Part shown: positions 15,469 to 22,446 of the stretch, one piece after another | How the letters are laid out: every line of letters starts with the position of its first letter | Position numbering within the stretch: the first letter of the stretch is position 1 | NCBI GenBank assembly: GCA_017501545.1 | Contig: JAFVWS010000024.1 | Span: 1 to 39,244 of the forward strand | Length of the DNA: 39,244 nucleotides | Source of the DNA: Clostridia bacterium | GTDB taxonomy: Bacteria; Bacillota; Clostridia; Oscillospirales; CAG-272 | Reading direction: 5' to 3' | The notes under the pieces: generated by a model | What the model was told of the DNA's origin: nothing | The model's input: the letters and a program-made list of their open reading frames with translations, nothing else | Databases searched by the model: none | Made by a program: the position numbers and the translations under genes

Positions 15469-16513
15469 AGGTGACTCCTTGCGACTTTTCAATTCCCTCG
15501 AAAAGTCCAGCTATATAGGTTGCACCAAGCGCACGGTCAAAAAGTCCGTAGCCGTAGCGACCATGCTCACCCCAAATCATACGTCCGTGGTCTGGGCGCA
15601 CGTAGCCGTCAAAGCCGTTATCAACAAGCGCCTTAACGATTCCAAACATATCTATTGAGCCACACTCAGTTGGGTGTCCAACCTCGTAAAACTCACGTGG
15701 GGCAGTGATTTTTATATTGCGTAGGTGTAAGAAATGAATTCTATTTGCAAATTTGCCTGCCATTTTAACAAGGTCATTATCAAGGCTTGCACCAAGAGAG
15801 CCTGTGCAGAAGGTAAGTCCATTTTCCTTCATAGGCACGATATTTAAAAATCTTTCAAGGTTTTCCTCGTTTGTAATAATTCGAGGAAGCCCAAAAATAT
15901 CCCACGGTGGATCATCAGGGTGGATAGCCATATTGACGCCACATTCGTTGGCAACAGGAATGACAGCCTTTAAAAACACCTCAAGGTTTTTCCAAAGCCC
16001 CTCCTTGCCGATTTTTTTGTATTTCTCGATAAGCGCGCTAAGCTCCTCCTTAGAGTAGCTTTCGTCCCAACCAGGCAACGAAAGGGAGCTTGTAAGTGGG
16101 TTTAGAGAAAGCACGGTTTCCTCGTTGTAGGCAAGAGAATTTGCGCCGTCCTTATGCTTCATCTCAAGCTCACTTCTTAGCCAGTCGAAAACAGGCATAA
16201 AGTTATAGCAAATGCACTTAACCCCTGCCTTGCCTAAGCGACGCACGTTTTCACAGTAGTTTTCAATCAGTCTTGGCGCATTTTTCGTGCCAAGCTTTAT
16301 TTCCTCAGGCACTGGCACGCTTTCAACCACCTCAAATTCAAGGCCGTTTTCGTTTGCCATGCTCTTTAGCGATAAAATGCTTTCATTTGACCAAACCTCG
16401 CCAGGCTTAACGTCGTAAACTGCTGAAACAATTCCACTCATTTTTGGAATTTGGCGAATTTTGTCAAGTGTAACAGGGTCATTTTGACCGTACCAACGAA
16501 ATGTAAGCTTCAT
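15458..16513 (-). CDS. uxuA: Mannonate dehydratase
   Basis: 351 residues from the ATG at 16513, with a perfect GGAGG 6 bases upstream. TIM-barrel UxuA family: 'FRWYGQNDPVTLDKIRQIP' start, 'KCICYNFMPVFDW', 'NMAIHPDDPPWDIFGLPRI' and 'FLHLRNIK' with the metal-binding His/Asp/Cys set ('TFCTGSLGAS'), and 'DGYVRPDHGRMIWGE' near the C-terminus. It dehydrates D-mannonate to 2-keto-3-deoxy-D-gluconate, using Mn2+ or Fe2+. First gene of the operon read from the promoter at 16547-16575. Its product is the substrate of the KdgK encoded at 37.4 kb. Overlaps the next gene by 11 bp. Confidence 0.95.
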   Translation of the reverse strand: MKLTFRWYGQNDPVTLDKIRQIPKMSGIVSAVYDVKPGEVWSNESILSLKSMANENGLEFEVVESVPVPEEIKLGTKNAPRLIENYCENVRRLGKAGVKCICYNFMPVFDWLRSELEMKHKDGANSLAYNEETVLSLNPLTSSLSLPGWDESYSKEELSALIEKYKKIGKEGLWKNLEVFLKAVIPVANECGVNMAIHPDDPPWDIFGLPRIITNEENLERFLNIVPMKENGLTFCTGSLGASLDNDLVKMAGKFANRIHFLHLRNIKITAPREFYEVGHPTECGSIDMFGIVKALVDNGFDGYVRPDHGRMIWGEHGRYGYGLFDRALGATYIAGLFEGIEKSQGVTYEK

Positions 16514-16546
16514 TTTTTCCTCCATATAAAAAGCCTTCATACGTAT

Positions 16547-16575
16547 ATTATATAACAAACATTTTTACAATACAA
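16547..16575 (-). promoter_or_regulatory. Promoter of the uxu operon
   Basis: TTGTAT (16575-16570), 17 bases, perfect TATAAT (16552-16547) on the minus strand, 34 bases before the uxuA ATG. Confidence 0.82.
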
Positions 16576-16604
16576 TTGCTTTTTATATCAAAATATATTG
16601 TATT
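16569..16604. promoter_or_regulatory. Inverted repeat overlapping the uxu -35 box: candidate operator
   Basis: AATACAAT (16569-16576) and ATTGTATT (16597-16604) form a perfect 8-bp inverted repeat with 20 bases between, centred in the gap between uxuA and the divergent AraC-type gene. Half-sites about 28 bp apart centre-to-centre suit a dimer on one DNA face over nearly three turns. Confidence 0.55.
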
Positions 16605-16606
16605 TC

Positions 16607-16637
16607 TTGTCATTATGTGATAAATTATAGCTATAAA
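16607..16637 (+). promoter_or_regulatory. Possible promoter of the AraC-type regulator
   Basis: TTGTCA (16607-16612) and TATAAA (16632-16637) are 19 bases apart, which is long; the boxes are plausible but the spacing is not ideal. Confidence 0.4.
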
Positions 16638-16657
16638 AGGGCAAGGGGGCTTAGAAA

Positions 16658-17464
16658 ATGGGAGTATTAAGAGAGATAAGCGGTAAGGGCATAAGGCTTT
16701 CACATTCGCTTGATAAGATGCCTAAAAAGGACGATTTTGAGTCACACATTCACGATAATTATGAGCTTTTTTGTCTTGTGCGTGGAGACGTTGATTATAT
16801 TGTTGAGGGTAATTTATATAAGCTTCATTCGGGCGCCATTATGCTAATGCGCTCAAGCGAAACGCATCGCCTTATCGTAAATAAAAGCACAGAGTATGAA
16901 AGATACGTGCTTAATTTTTCACCGTCCGTTATACTAAGCGCTGGCGTTTCACAGGATATACTTGCACCATATCGTGCAAGGGCGCTTGGAGAGAGAAATA
17001 TGTATAAGGAGGGGGAGCTTTTTGGCACAAGCGCGATAGCTTGCCTTGAAAAGGCATTTGAGAATAGTAAGTATATAGAGTCAAGAGATGCTATTTTGTC
17101 CTCGCTTCTTTCGTTGCTTTGTGATATTTTGCGCGCCTTTAACGAAAAGGGAGAGGGAACTGAAAGGTCAGAGCCATATCGTGAAATAATTTCATACGTA
17201 AATGAGAATTTGACAACTGATATAACAATAGAAAAAATAGCAAGCCATATGCACGTTAGCCCCACGCAGGCGTCGAGAATTTTCAAAAGCGCAACTGGCG
17301 CCTCGGTGCATAGCTACATAATAGCAAAGCGACTGATTTTGTTTAACAAAAAGCTCGCACGCGGCAAGGGCGTAATTGAAGCCTGTCACGAATGTGGCTT
17401 TCGCGACTATTCCTCGTTTTATCGCCTTTACAAAAAGCGCTTCGGAAAGGCACCAACACAATAA
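16658..17464 (+). CDS. AraC-family transcriptional regulator
   Basis: 268 residues. N-terminal cupin-like sensing domain (about 15-100: 'ESHIHDNYELFCLVRGDVDYIVEGNLYKLHSGAIMLMRSSETH', a typical cupin His pattern) and a C-terminal double helix-turn-helix of the AraC/XylS type (about 172-268: 'ITIEKIASHMHVSPTQASRIFK' and 'VIEACHECGFRDYSSFYRLYKKRFGKAP'). Placed divergently from the uxu operon with a shared 145-bp gap, so it is probably that operon's activator, responding to a uronate or a derived sugar (inference). Ribosome site AAGGGGG. Ends in a strong terminator. Confidence 0.92.
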   Translation: MGVLREISGKGIRLSHSLDKMPKKDDFESHIHDNYELFCLVRGDVDYIVEGNLYKLHSGAIMLMRSSETHRLIVNKSTEYERYVLNFSPSVILSAGVSQDILAPYRARALGERNMYKEGELFGTSAIACLEKAFENSKYIESRDAILSSLLSLLCDILRAFNEKGEGTERSEPYREIISYVNENLTTDITIEKIASHMHVSPTQASRIFKSATGASVHSYIIAKRLILFNKKLARGKGVIEACHECGFRDYSSFYRLYKKRFGKAPTQ

Positions 17465-17496
17465 AAAAGACGCCGTTTGGCGTCTTTTTTTTTATT
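17465..17496. terminator. Bidirectional terminator
   Basis: AAAGACGCC / GGCGTCTTT hairpin with GTTT loop and T-runs on both strands, shared by the AraC-type gene and the convergent phosphodiesterase operon. Confidence 0.92.
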
Positions 17497-18211
17497 CAAG
17501 TATATTTGAGGTGATAATGTCAATGCCCCAGCTTTCAAGCTCCTCTGCCTTTTTAGGGTCATCAACTGTCCAGCAGTTTACCTTTAGGCCTGCCTTGTGG
17601 CACGCCTCAATTTGCTCCTTGGTTAACTCAACCACCCATACGTCTACATCTATTTTATCACGCACAAGACGCTTTATTTCCTCGTCGGTTACCTTCCAAA
17701 ACAGGTATTGACAGCTTTGCTCTGGCAGGATAGATTTTATTTTTGTTAAATTATCGTATATGAAGGAAATAAAGGTTGTGTTTTCCAAATAGTCATAGGA
17801 TTTTACTATTTCGATAATTTTTGCAATTTCCTCGATTGAAAAATTGGATTTTAGCTCGATAATAGCATGCTTTTCGTATTTTTTAACTATTTTTAGATAG
17901 GTTTCAAGGCGTGCAGGGCGTAAATCGGCTCTGATTTTAGTTCCGTCCTTGTCAAAAAATACTACCTTTTCTAAAGCTTCAAGAGTTTCCCTTTCAAGAT
18001 AAATTTCCTCGCCGGATATTCTTTTGTAGTTGTCGTCGTGACCTATTACGAAATTGCCGTCGGCAGTCTTATATATATCGGTTTCAATTCCCCAGTAGCT
18101 TCGGTTTCCGGCTGCAACAAAGGCAGAGTTTGTGTTTTCAACCTCTATGCCACTAAGCCCTCTGTGCGCGACAACTCTTACGTTTTTCTTGTCAAATTTT
18201 ATAGTATTCAT
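17492..18211 (-). CDS. Glycerophosphodiester phosphodiesterase
   Basis: 239 residues; complete GDPD TIM barrel without signal peptide. 'VVAHRGLSGIEVENTNSAF' gives His16, Arg17 and Glu25, 'GIETDIYKTADGNFVIGHDD' gives the Glu-Asp metal ligands and second catalytic His, 'HAIIELKS' gives the later Glu-Lys, and the barrel closes with 'KVNCWTVDDPKKAEELESWGIDIITSN'. It hydrolyses glycerophosphodiesters to glycerol-3-phosphate plus alcohol in the cytoplasm. It overlaps the upstream membrane-protein gene by ATGA, so the two are translated together. Confidence 0.93.
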   Translation of the reverse strand: MNTIKFDKKNVRVVAHRGLSGIEVENTNSAFVAAGNRSYWGIETDIYKTADGNFVIGHDDNYKRISGEEIYLERETLEALEKVVFFDKDGTKIRADLRPARLETYLKIVKKYEKHAIIELKSNFSIEEIAKIIEIVKSYDYLENTTFISFIYDNLTKIKSILPEQSCQYLFWKVTDEEIKRLVRDKIDVDVWVVELTKEQIEACHKAGLKVNCWTVDDPKKAEELESWGIDIITSNILE

Positions 18212-18762
18212 TTTCCCTCACCAATCTCACCCTTAAGTGATTTTATTTCTTTTTCTCTTTGTGCCTCTGTAAGCCTTGAGGCTAAATATCCCATAAGAAG
18301 AGTCAGACCCTCAAACAAGATGTAGACAAATATAAATAGTAGCTTTGGCACATCGCGCATGCTTTCAACCTCTGGGTTGATGAGGTATTTTGTCAGCTTA
18401 ACGCCAGCTTCTAAAACTCCCATTCCCGCCGAGAAAGCAGCAAAGCTTGTAACAAAGGAGAAAATCAGCCTTATTCCAAACGACATTGCAAAGCCACCGG
18501 CAAAATAAGCAAAAGATAGTCGTTTGTTGTTTTTAAAAAGCACGAAAAAGATTATAAACCTAAATAAAAGCTCAATAAAAACAAGGATTATAGCTTCTAA
18601 AGAATCTCGAATAAATCCCTCGTCAAAAATGAAGCGAACAGGATAAACGGCAAAGGTCAAAACAAACGCTGTGACAAGCACCTCTATTTCGATAAAGAGA
18701 GTGTATAAAAGTCCACCTCGCCAGTTGAAACGCGCACGCTCATTCTTTTCCACCTGCTTCAT
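18208..18762 (-). CDS. Polytopic membrane protein, partner of phosphodiesterase
   Basis: 184 residues; not recognized as a known family. Four hydrophobic segments at about 18-40, 50-80 (two close helices) and 85-115, with another near 140-165. The C-terminus is charged (RLTEAQREKEIKSLKGEIGEGK) and probably cytoplasmic. It is the first gene of a two-gene operon with the phosphodiesterase, so a role in phospholipid or lipoteichoic-acid turnover is a guess from context only. Confidence 0.75.
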   Translation of the reverse strand: MKQVEKNERARFNWRGGLLYTLFIEIEVLVTAFVLTFAVYPVRFIFDEGFIRDSLEAIILVFIELLFRFIIFFVLFKNNKRLSFAYFAGGFAMSFGIRLIFSFVTSFAAFSAGMGVLEAGVKLTKYLINPEVESMRDVPKLLFIFVYILFEGLTLLMGYLASRLTEAQREKEIKSLKGEIGEGK

Positions 18763-18797
18763 ATTATGCTCCTTTTGGGAAAATATCTCTTAAATTA

Positions 18798-18826
18798 ATT
18801 TTAGCATAGCTAATAATAAATGTCAA
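18798..18826 (-). promoter_or_regulatory. Promoter of membrane protein-phosphodiesterase operon
   Basis: Perfect TTGACA (18826-18821), 17 bases, TAAAAT (18803-18798) on the minus strand. Confidence 0.8.
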
Positions 18827-18835
18827 TTGTAGCTT

Positions 18836-18862
18836 AAAAGCACCAAAAAGGGTGCTTTTTTA
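18836..18862 (-). terminator. Terminator of mgtC-like gene
   Basis: AAGCACC / GGTGCTT hairpin with an A-rich loop after the mgtC stop; T-rich on the minus strand. Confidence 0.75.
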
Positions 18863-18883
18863 TAAGAAAGCTTGAAGTTAAAG

Positions 18884-19567
18884 CTACTCCTGCACTGCAA
18901 ATGCAATTCCGTCTATTGCTTCGATTTTTTTGCGGTCGGCGTCGGTGCTTTGCGTGCTTGCAGTGATGTATAGACCAATGTTTCCCACAGTGCCGCTTCT
19001 TGGCCTTGACACCTCAATTAGTGCCTCGTGCCCAAGCAAATCACGTATTTGGTCAGTAATATTTCCAGCCTCGCTTGATTTGTTAATCTCGGCATAAATA
19101 TGCATAGACTTTTTTCTGCGTCTTTCAAGTCTGGTAAGCACAGCGGCGGTAAAGATGCATGCGCCGGTGCCAACAAGTGCGCCAAGATAAAAGCCGTAGC
19201 CAAGCGCAATTCCGATAGTTGCAGTTGCCCACATACCAGCAGCCGTGGTAAGACCGGTAATTACGTTGTTCTTTTTAACAATAATCATACCAGCGCCAAG
19301 AAAGCCTATGCCAGAAATTACCTGTGCAGGAATTCTTGTAATATCGTCAAAGCCACCAGCCTTGGCAGCATAAACACTAATAAGCGCAGTCATAGCAGAG
19401 CCAAGACAAACAAGAATGTGCGTCCTAAGACCAGCAGGGCTACCACTTCTGCCTCTTTCGCTACCGATTAATCCACCAACCAAAACGGCAAGAACTAATC
19501 TTAGAATTATGGATACCCAGCTAAGGTCTAAAATATAGACCCTTAGAAATTCAAGAAAATTCTCCAA
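18884..19567 (-). CDS. MgtC/SapB family membrane protein
   Basis: 227 residues. N-terminal MgtC domain with four to five membrane helices and the family motifs 'GGLIGSERGRSGSPAGLRTHILVCLGSAMTALIS' and 'GIGFLGAGMIIVKKNNVITGLTTAAGMWATATIGIALG'. A C-terminal ACT-like cytoplasmic domain (about 150-227) follows. In pathogens MgtC acts under magnesium limitation and inhibits F-type ATPase; in commensals its role is not known. Single-gene transcript from a strong promoter whose leader holds a perfect palindrome. Confidence 0.92.
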   Translation of the reverse strand: MENFLEFLRVYILDLSWVSIILRLVLAVLVGGLIGSERGRSGSPAGLRTHILVCLGSAMTALISVYAAKAGGFDDITRIPAQVISGIGFLGAGMIIVKKNNVITGLTTAAGMWATATIGIALGYGFYLGALVGTGACIFTAAVLTRLERRRKKSMHIYAEINKSSEAGNITDQIRDLLGHEALIEVSRPRSGTVGNIGLYITASTQSTDADRKKIEAIDGIAFAVQE

Positions 19568-19580
19568 AATAGCCTCCGTT

Positions 19581-19599
19581 TAATATATCTAATATATTA
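19581..19599. promoter_or_regulatory. Palindrome in the mgtC-like leader
   Basis: TAATATAT-CTA-ATATATTA, a perfect 8-3-8 palindrome located 3-21 bases downstream of the -10 box, at or just after the predicted transcription start; candidate operator or AU-rich leader hairpin. Confidence 0.55.
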
Positions 19600-19601
19600 A
19601 C

Positions 19602-19630
19602 ATTATAGCAAAAGCTTAAAATAATGTCAA
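19602..19630 (-). promoter_or_regulatory. Promoter of mgtC-like gene
   Basis: Perfect TTGACA (19630-19625), 17 bases, perfect TATAAT (19607-19602) on the minus strand. It begins 2 bases after the rhaM stop codon. Confidence 0.85.
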
Positions 19631-19631
19631 T

Positions 19632-19949
19632 TTATCTAAAGGAAAAGACCCTTTTAAGCTGTGGCTGTGCGCCGGTTTGGGGATCCATTTCCATAATTAA
19701 AATGTCCTTCATATATTCGTTCCATTTGTCAACCACAGGGCTTTCTCTTTGCACCCTTGTGGCGTATTCAATGCCCTTTTCACATTCGTAATAGCCAAAA
19801 AGCTCATTACCTACGTTCCAAATGGTATAATTTACAATGCCAGCGCGAGTAAGCACGTTTTTCATCTCGTCCCAAATTTCATTATGACGTCTTACGTATT
19901 CGTCAATTGCACCGTCAACAATTTTTGCCTTCCATGCGTATTTTTCCAT
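19632..19949 (-). CDS. rhaM: L-rhamnose mutarotase
   Basis: 105 residues, against 104 in E. coli RhaM. The dimeric alpha+beta barrel pattern is intact: 'KIVDGAIDEYVRRHNEIWDEM' with catalytic His22 at the same number as in E. coli, 'NYTIWNVGNELFGYYEC' with the conserved Tyr/Trp pocket, and 'VVDKWNEYMKDIL' with the conserved Trp. It interconverts alpha- and beta-L-rhamnose. No rhamnose isomerase or kinase is next to it; it stands alone, with a GGTGGTG-type ribosome site and a TATAAT at about 19969-19974. No clear terminator follows before the mgtC promoter. Confidence 0.93.
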   Translation of the reverse strand: MEKYAWKAKIVDGAIDEYVRRHNEIWDEMKNVLTRAGIVNYTIWNVGNELFGYYECEKGIEYATRVQRESPVVDKWNEYMKDILIMEMDPQTGAQPQLKRVFSFR

Positions 19950-20008
19950 AAAAACACCACCTTTTTAAAAATTATATCACAAAAAAATTAAAAAGAAAAG
20001 ACTAATTC

Positions 20009-20037
20009 TTGCTAAAAGCAAGGATAAGTGATATAAT
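20009..20037 (+). promoter_or_regulatory. Promoter of DUF4886 gene
   Basis: TTGCTA (20009-20014), 17 bases, perfect TATAAT (20032-20037), 20 bases before the ATG. Confidence 0.7.
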
Positions 20038-20056
20038 TAAGCAAGAGGTGATTAAA

Positions 20057-20797
20057 ATGAAGATTTTATCTATAGGAAACAGCTTTTCAGTTGATGCACA
20101 CGCGTATTTAAGCACCCTTGCCAAGGACGCAGGCGAAGATATAACTGCGGTTAATCTCGCAATAGGTGGCTGTAGCTTGAAAACGCACTGGGAAAACATA
20201 GAGTCAAACGGTAAGAAATATCTCCACCTAATAAACGACAACGGCTGGGGCGACCCACTTGTCACCGTAGATGAAATAATAAAGGGTGAGAAATTTGACG
20301 TGGTAACGCTTCAGCAGGTAAGCCATTTTTCTGGTCAGTATGAAACGTATCAGCCATACTTAAATAACTTAATTGACTATGTAAAAAAGCATCAGCCAGA
20401 GGCTAAGCTATATTTCCACAAAACCTGGGCGTATGAAATAGACTCAAAGCATAGCGAGTATCCAATATACGACTGTGACCAAGAAAAAATGTACGCTTCA
20501 ATTTGCAGTGTTAGCAAGAGGGTGTGCGATGAAACAGGTCTTTCTCCAATTTTGTCAGGCGACGTAATACAAGCAATGCGCACACGCCTACCCGAATTCG
20601 ACTATAAAAATGGAGGCATGACACTGTGCCTTGATGACGGCTTTCATATGTCGCGCACCTACGGCAGATACGCCGTAGCCCTTACTTGGCTTGCCACCTT
20701 GACAAAAAAGCCAGTCGCCCCAACACCATTTAGTGACTTAGATGAAGCACTGTGCGCAAAAATCTGCGATATCGTAAACGAGATAGTGTTTAAATAA
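20057..20797 (+). CDS. DUF4886 (SGNH-hydrolase-like) protein
   Basis: 246 residues from the ATG at 20057; the upstream in-frame TTG at 20009 is the promoter -35 box. The DUF4886 pattern is clear: 'ILSIGNSFSVDAHAYL' with Ser9 in the block I (GDS-like) position, 'GGCSLKTHW', 'VVTLQQVSHFSG' and 'LDDGFHMSRTYGRY' with the C-terminal Asp/His197 pair. The fold is that of SGNH esterases, so it may deacetylate sugars. No signal peptide, so it is cytoplasmic. It is divergent from rhaM, which suggests a shared carbohydrate role. Confidence 0.85.
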   Translation: MKILSIGNSFSVDAHAYLSTLAKDAGEDITAVNLAIGGCSLKTHWENIESNGKKYLHLINDNGWGDPLVTVDEIIKGEKFDVVTLQQVSHFSGQYETYQPYLNNLIDYVKKHQPEAKLYFHKTWAYEIDSKHSEYPIYDCDQEKMYASICSVSKRVCDETGLSPILSGDVIQAMRTRLPEFDYKNGGMTLCLDDGFHMSRTYGRYAVALTWLATLTKKPVAPTPFSDLDEALCAKICDIVNEIVFK

Positions 20798-20798
20798 T

Positions 20799-20826
20799 AA
20801 AAAGGACACCGATTTGGTGTCCTCTT
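20799..20826 (+). terminator. Terminator of DUF4886 gene; left copy of a 28-bp direct repeat
   Basis: GGACACC / GGTGTCC hairpin with GATTT loop and T-rich tail, right after the stop. The whole 28 bases occur again, identically, at 24312-24339. Confidence 0.88.
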
Positions 20827-20963
20827 GTTTTGTGTTGTGTGGCCAATTTAGATGCACACAGATTTTGCAGAGGGTAGACTCCCCCATTGGTGATGATGGG
20901 AGTTAAAAGGTTTCGCGTTCTACCGGACTTTTAACGCCATGCTTGTAACGAGTCCTATGTAAA
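20827..20963. other. Gene-free stretch with three hairpins
   Basis: No gene. Inverted repeats GTGTG/CACAC (about 20835-20857), ACTCCC/GGGAGT (about 20879-20904) and TTAAAAG/CTTTTAA (about 20903-20934) follow one another. No known RNA family is recognised. Confidence 0.4.
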
Positions 20964-21290
20964 TTAAACACCGCCACTGTGGTGAACAAAAAAGCATACA
21001 GCTAAAAACCAAAATAGCACTATCAAAGCAGGAGAAATAATCGTCCATATTAAAATTTTCTTTGATTTTTTTAAATCAGAGGAAAAGCAAGCAATAAATA
21101 TGATGATTGTTCCAATCAGCCCCATTGGGTTAAATGTGGAAACGAAAGTAAGAATCTCTCCTATTCTAAAGCATATTTCTCCGAATGTTGTCGTATAAAA
21201 TGCAGTGTACAAAGGCATACATATCACAACTAACAAACAACAGAAGCAGTAAATTAGTTGTAATATTGTTCCTACTTTAAATAATTTCAT
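20964..21290 (-). CDS. Small membrane protein, function unknown
   Basis: 108 residues from the ATG at 21290, which has AAGGAG 9 bases upstream and a promoter at 21316-21344; a longer reading would start inside the promoter. Three hydrophobic segments (about 8-32, 45-65, 78-100) and a short tail. No recognizable family. It lies inside the stretch bounded by the 28-bp direct repeats. Confidence 0.65.
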   Translation of the reverse strand: MKLFKVGTILQLIYCFCCLLVVICMPLYTAFYTTTFGEICFRIGEILTFVSTFNPMGLIGTIIIFIACFSSDLKKSKKILIWTIISPALIVLFWFLAVCFFVHHSGGV

Positions 21291-21315
21291 ATAGATCATC
21301 TCCTTTAGTTTCTTT

Positions 21316-21344
21316 ATTATACCACAACTTTGTAAACATTTCAA
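21316..21344 (-). promoter_or_regulatory. Promoter of small membrane protein gene
   Basis: TTGAAA (21344-21339), 17 bases, perfect TATAAT (21321-21316) on the minus strand. Confidence 0.75.
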
Positions 21345-21430
21345 CCGTTTCGCTGGTTCGAATCTGTCGAGGGATCCGAAACCCTAGAAATGCATCTACA
21401 AAATTTTGAAAAACTTCAGAGTCGAAAAAA

Positions 21431-21475
21431 TGAAATCGTGCTTCGCACGATGAAATCCTCACTCCGTTCGGATTA
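21431..21475. repeat. Short palindromic repeat with TGAAATC spacers
   Basis: TGAAATCGTGC-TTC-GCACGATGAAATC followed by an ATCC..GGAT hairpin. The perfect ATCGTGC/GCACGAT stem flanked by direct TGAAATC copies looks like the short dispersed palindromes found between genes in many Clostridia. Non-coding. Confidence 0.6.
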
Positions 21476-21536
21476 GGTCTTTCTTGGCAGAGCGTTTTGT
21501 TTGTAATTTGAACCGATAATTGTACTTTTAAATGTT

Positions 21537-22220
21537 TTATGGAATGTTTATCGGGTCTTTTTTGACAATGTCAATTTTATATTCGGTTGGGTTTGAGTTG
21601 GCATCAAAAATTTGTATGTTATTTTTAAGAGCATACAGCATCAAGTGACCTTTGTTAATTTTATCTTCACTAAAAAGGTCTATTTGTTCGCCGAAAATAA
21701 TACCAACACACGAATTAGTAGGTATGTAATCACCTTCCATATCAACCACTATTCGCCACTCTTGTTCATAACTCCAATCGAGAGCTTTAGTGAAATAGCA
21801 TTCAAAATTTCCACTATCTGTTCTGTATTTTGAATAATTCACTTTATACGCTTTAGAAAAAAACGCGGGGTCTTTTTCTGTATCAAAACACAAGCAAACA
21901 CCTCTAAGATTATCAGTATAATGAGCCCACATTAACAAAGAGTCATTACACTCCGAAAAACAAGTTATTTTGTTGTTGAAAGCACGAGCATTTTTTATTT
22001 GTTTAAGAAGTACTTTTTTTGCTTGATTTGAAATGTCACTTGGAATTCCATTTTCTGTCAAATGATTAAAAAGCGTTAAAATAGTATATTTATCATCTTC
22101 AACGCTTTCAAGTATGTTTCTAACTTGTTCCTTAAAATCTATATGGAAAACAAAAACAATTTGACTCAACAAGCCTTTGTGATAAGGGGCTCTGTTCAAA
22201 ATTTTATCATCAGCAATCAT
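21537..22220 (-). CDS. DUF2971 protein (N-terminus uncertain)
   Basis: 227 residues from the first available ATG. The DUF2971 core is plain: 'ITCFSECNDSLLMWAHYTDNLRGVCLCFD' and 'FTKALDWSYEQEWRIV'. The function of the family is unknown; members occur singly in many bacteria and sometimes in defence or mobile regions. The reading frame continues 53 codons upstream without a stop to 22379, and those codons spell a normal DUF2971 beginning ('FRNLDFAYDALTNKRVHFE', 'PSEYNDIFDS'). At that point there is an AAAGGTG ribosome site but the codon is ATA, with a TAA directly before it. No ATG, GTG, TTG or CTG exists in between. So either ATA is the start or the start codon has been lost and the protein is truncated. 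Confidence 0.8.
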   Translation of the reverse strand: MIADDKILNRAPYHKGLLSQIVFVFHIDFKEQVRNILESVEDDKYTILTLFNHLTENGIPSDISNQAKKVLLKQIKNARAFNNKITCFSECNDSLLMWAHYTDNLRGVCLCFDTEKDPAFFSKAYKVNYSKYRTDSGNFECYFTKALDWSYEQEWRIVVDMEGDYIPTNSCVGIIFGEQIDLFSEDKINKGHLMLYALKNNIQIFDANSNPTEYKIDIVKKDPINIP

Positions 22221-22446
22221 TGCGCTATCAAAAATGTCGTTGTATTCGGAGGGAAGTTCAAAATGAACTCTCTTATTTGTAAGGGCATCATAAGCAAAAT
22301 CTAAGTTTCTAAAATACTTATATAGATATTTTGGAGGTTTGGCTACAAACGTTCTATATGTTATGGGATTACTTGGTATTTAGTTCACCTTTCAAAATTA
22401 TTTATCCAAATTTTTACGCATTTTAGACAATTGTATATAACATTAA

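Noticed and set aside
20009-20056. N-terminal extension of the DUF4886 protein
   Set aside because: It would begin in the promoter -35 box and pass through the -10 box and ribosome site.
21345-21375. GGTTCGAATC sequence resembling a tRNA T-loop
   Set aside because: No matching T-stem, acceptor or anticodon arm can be drawn around it; at best a remnant.
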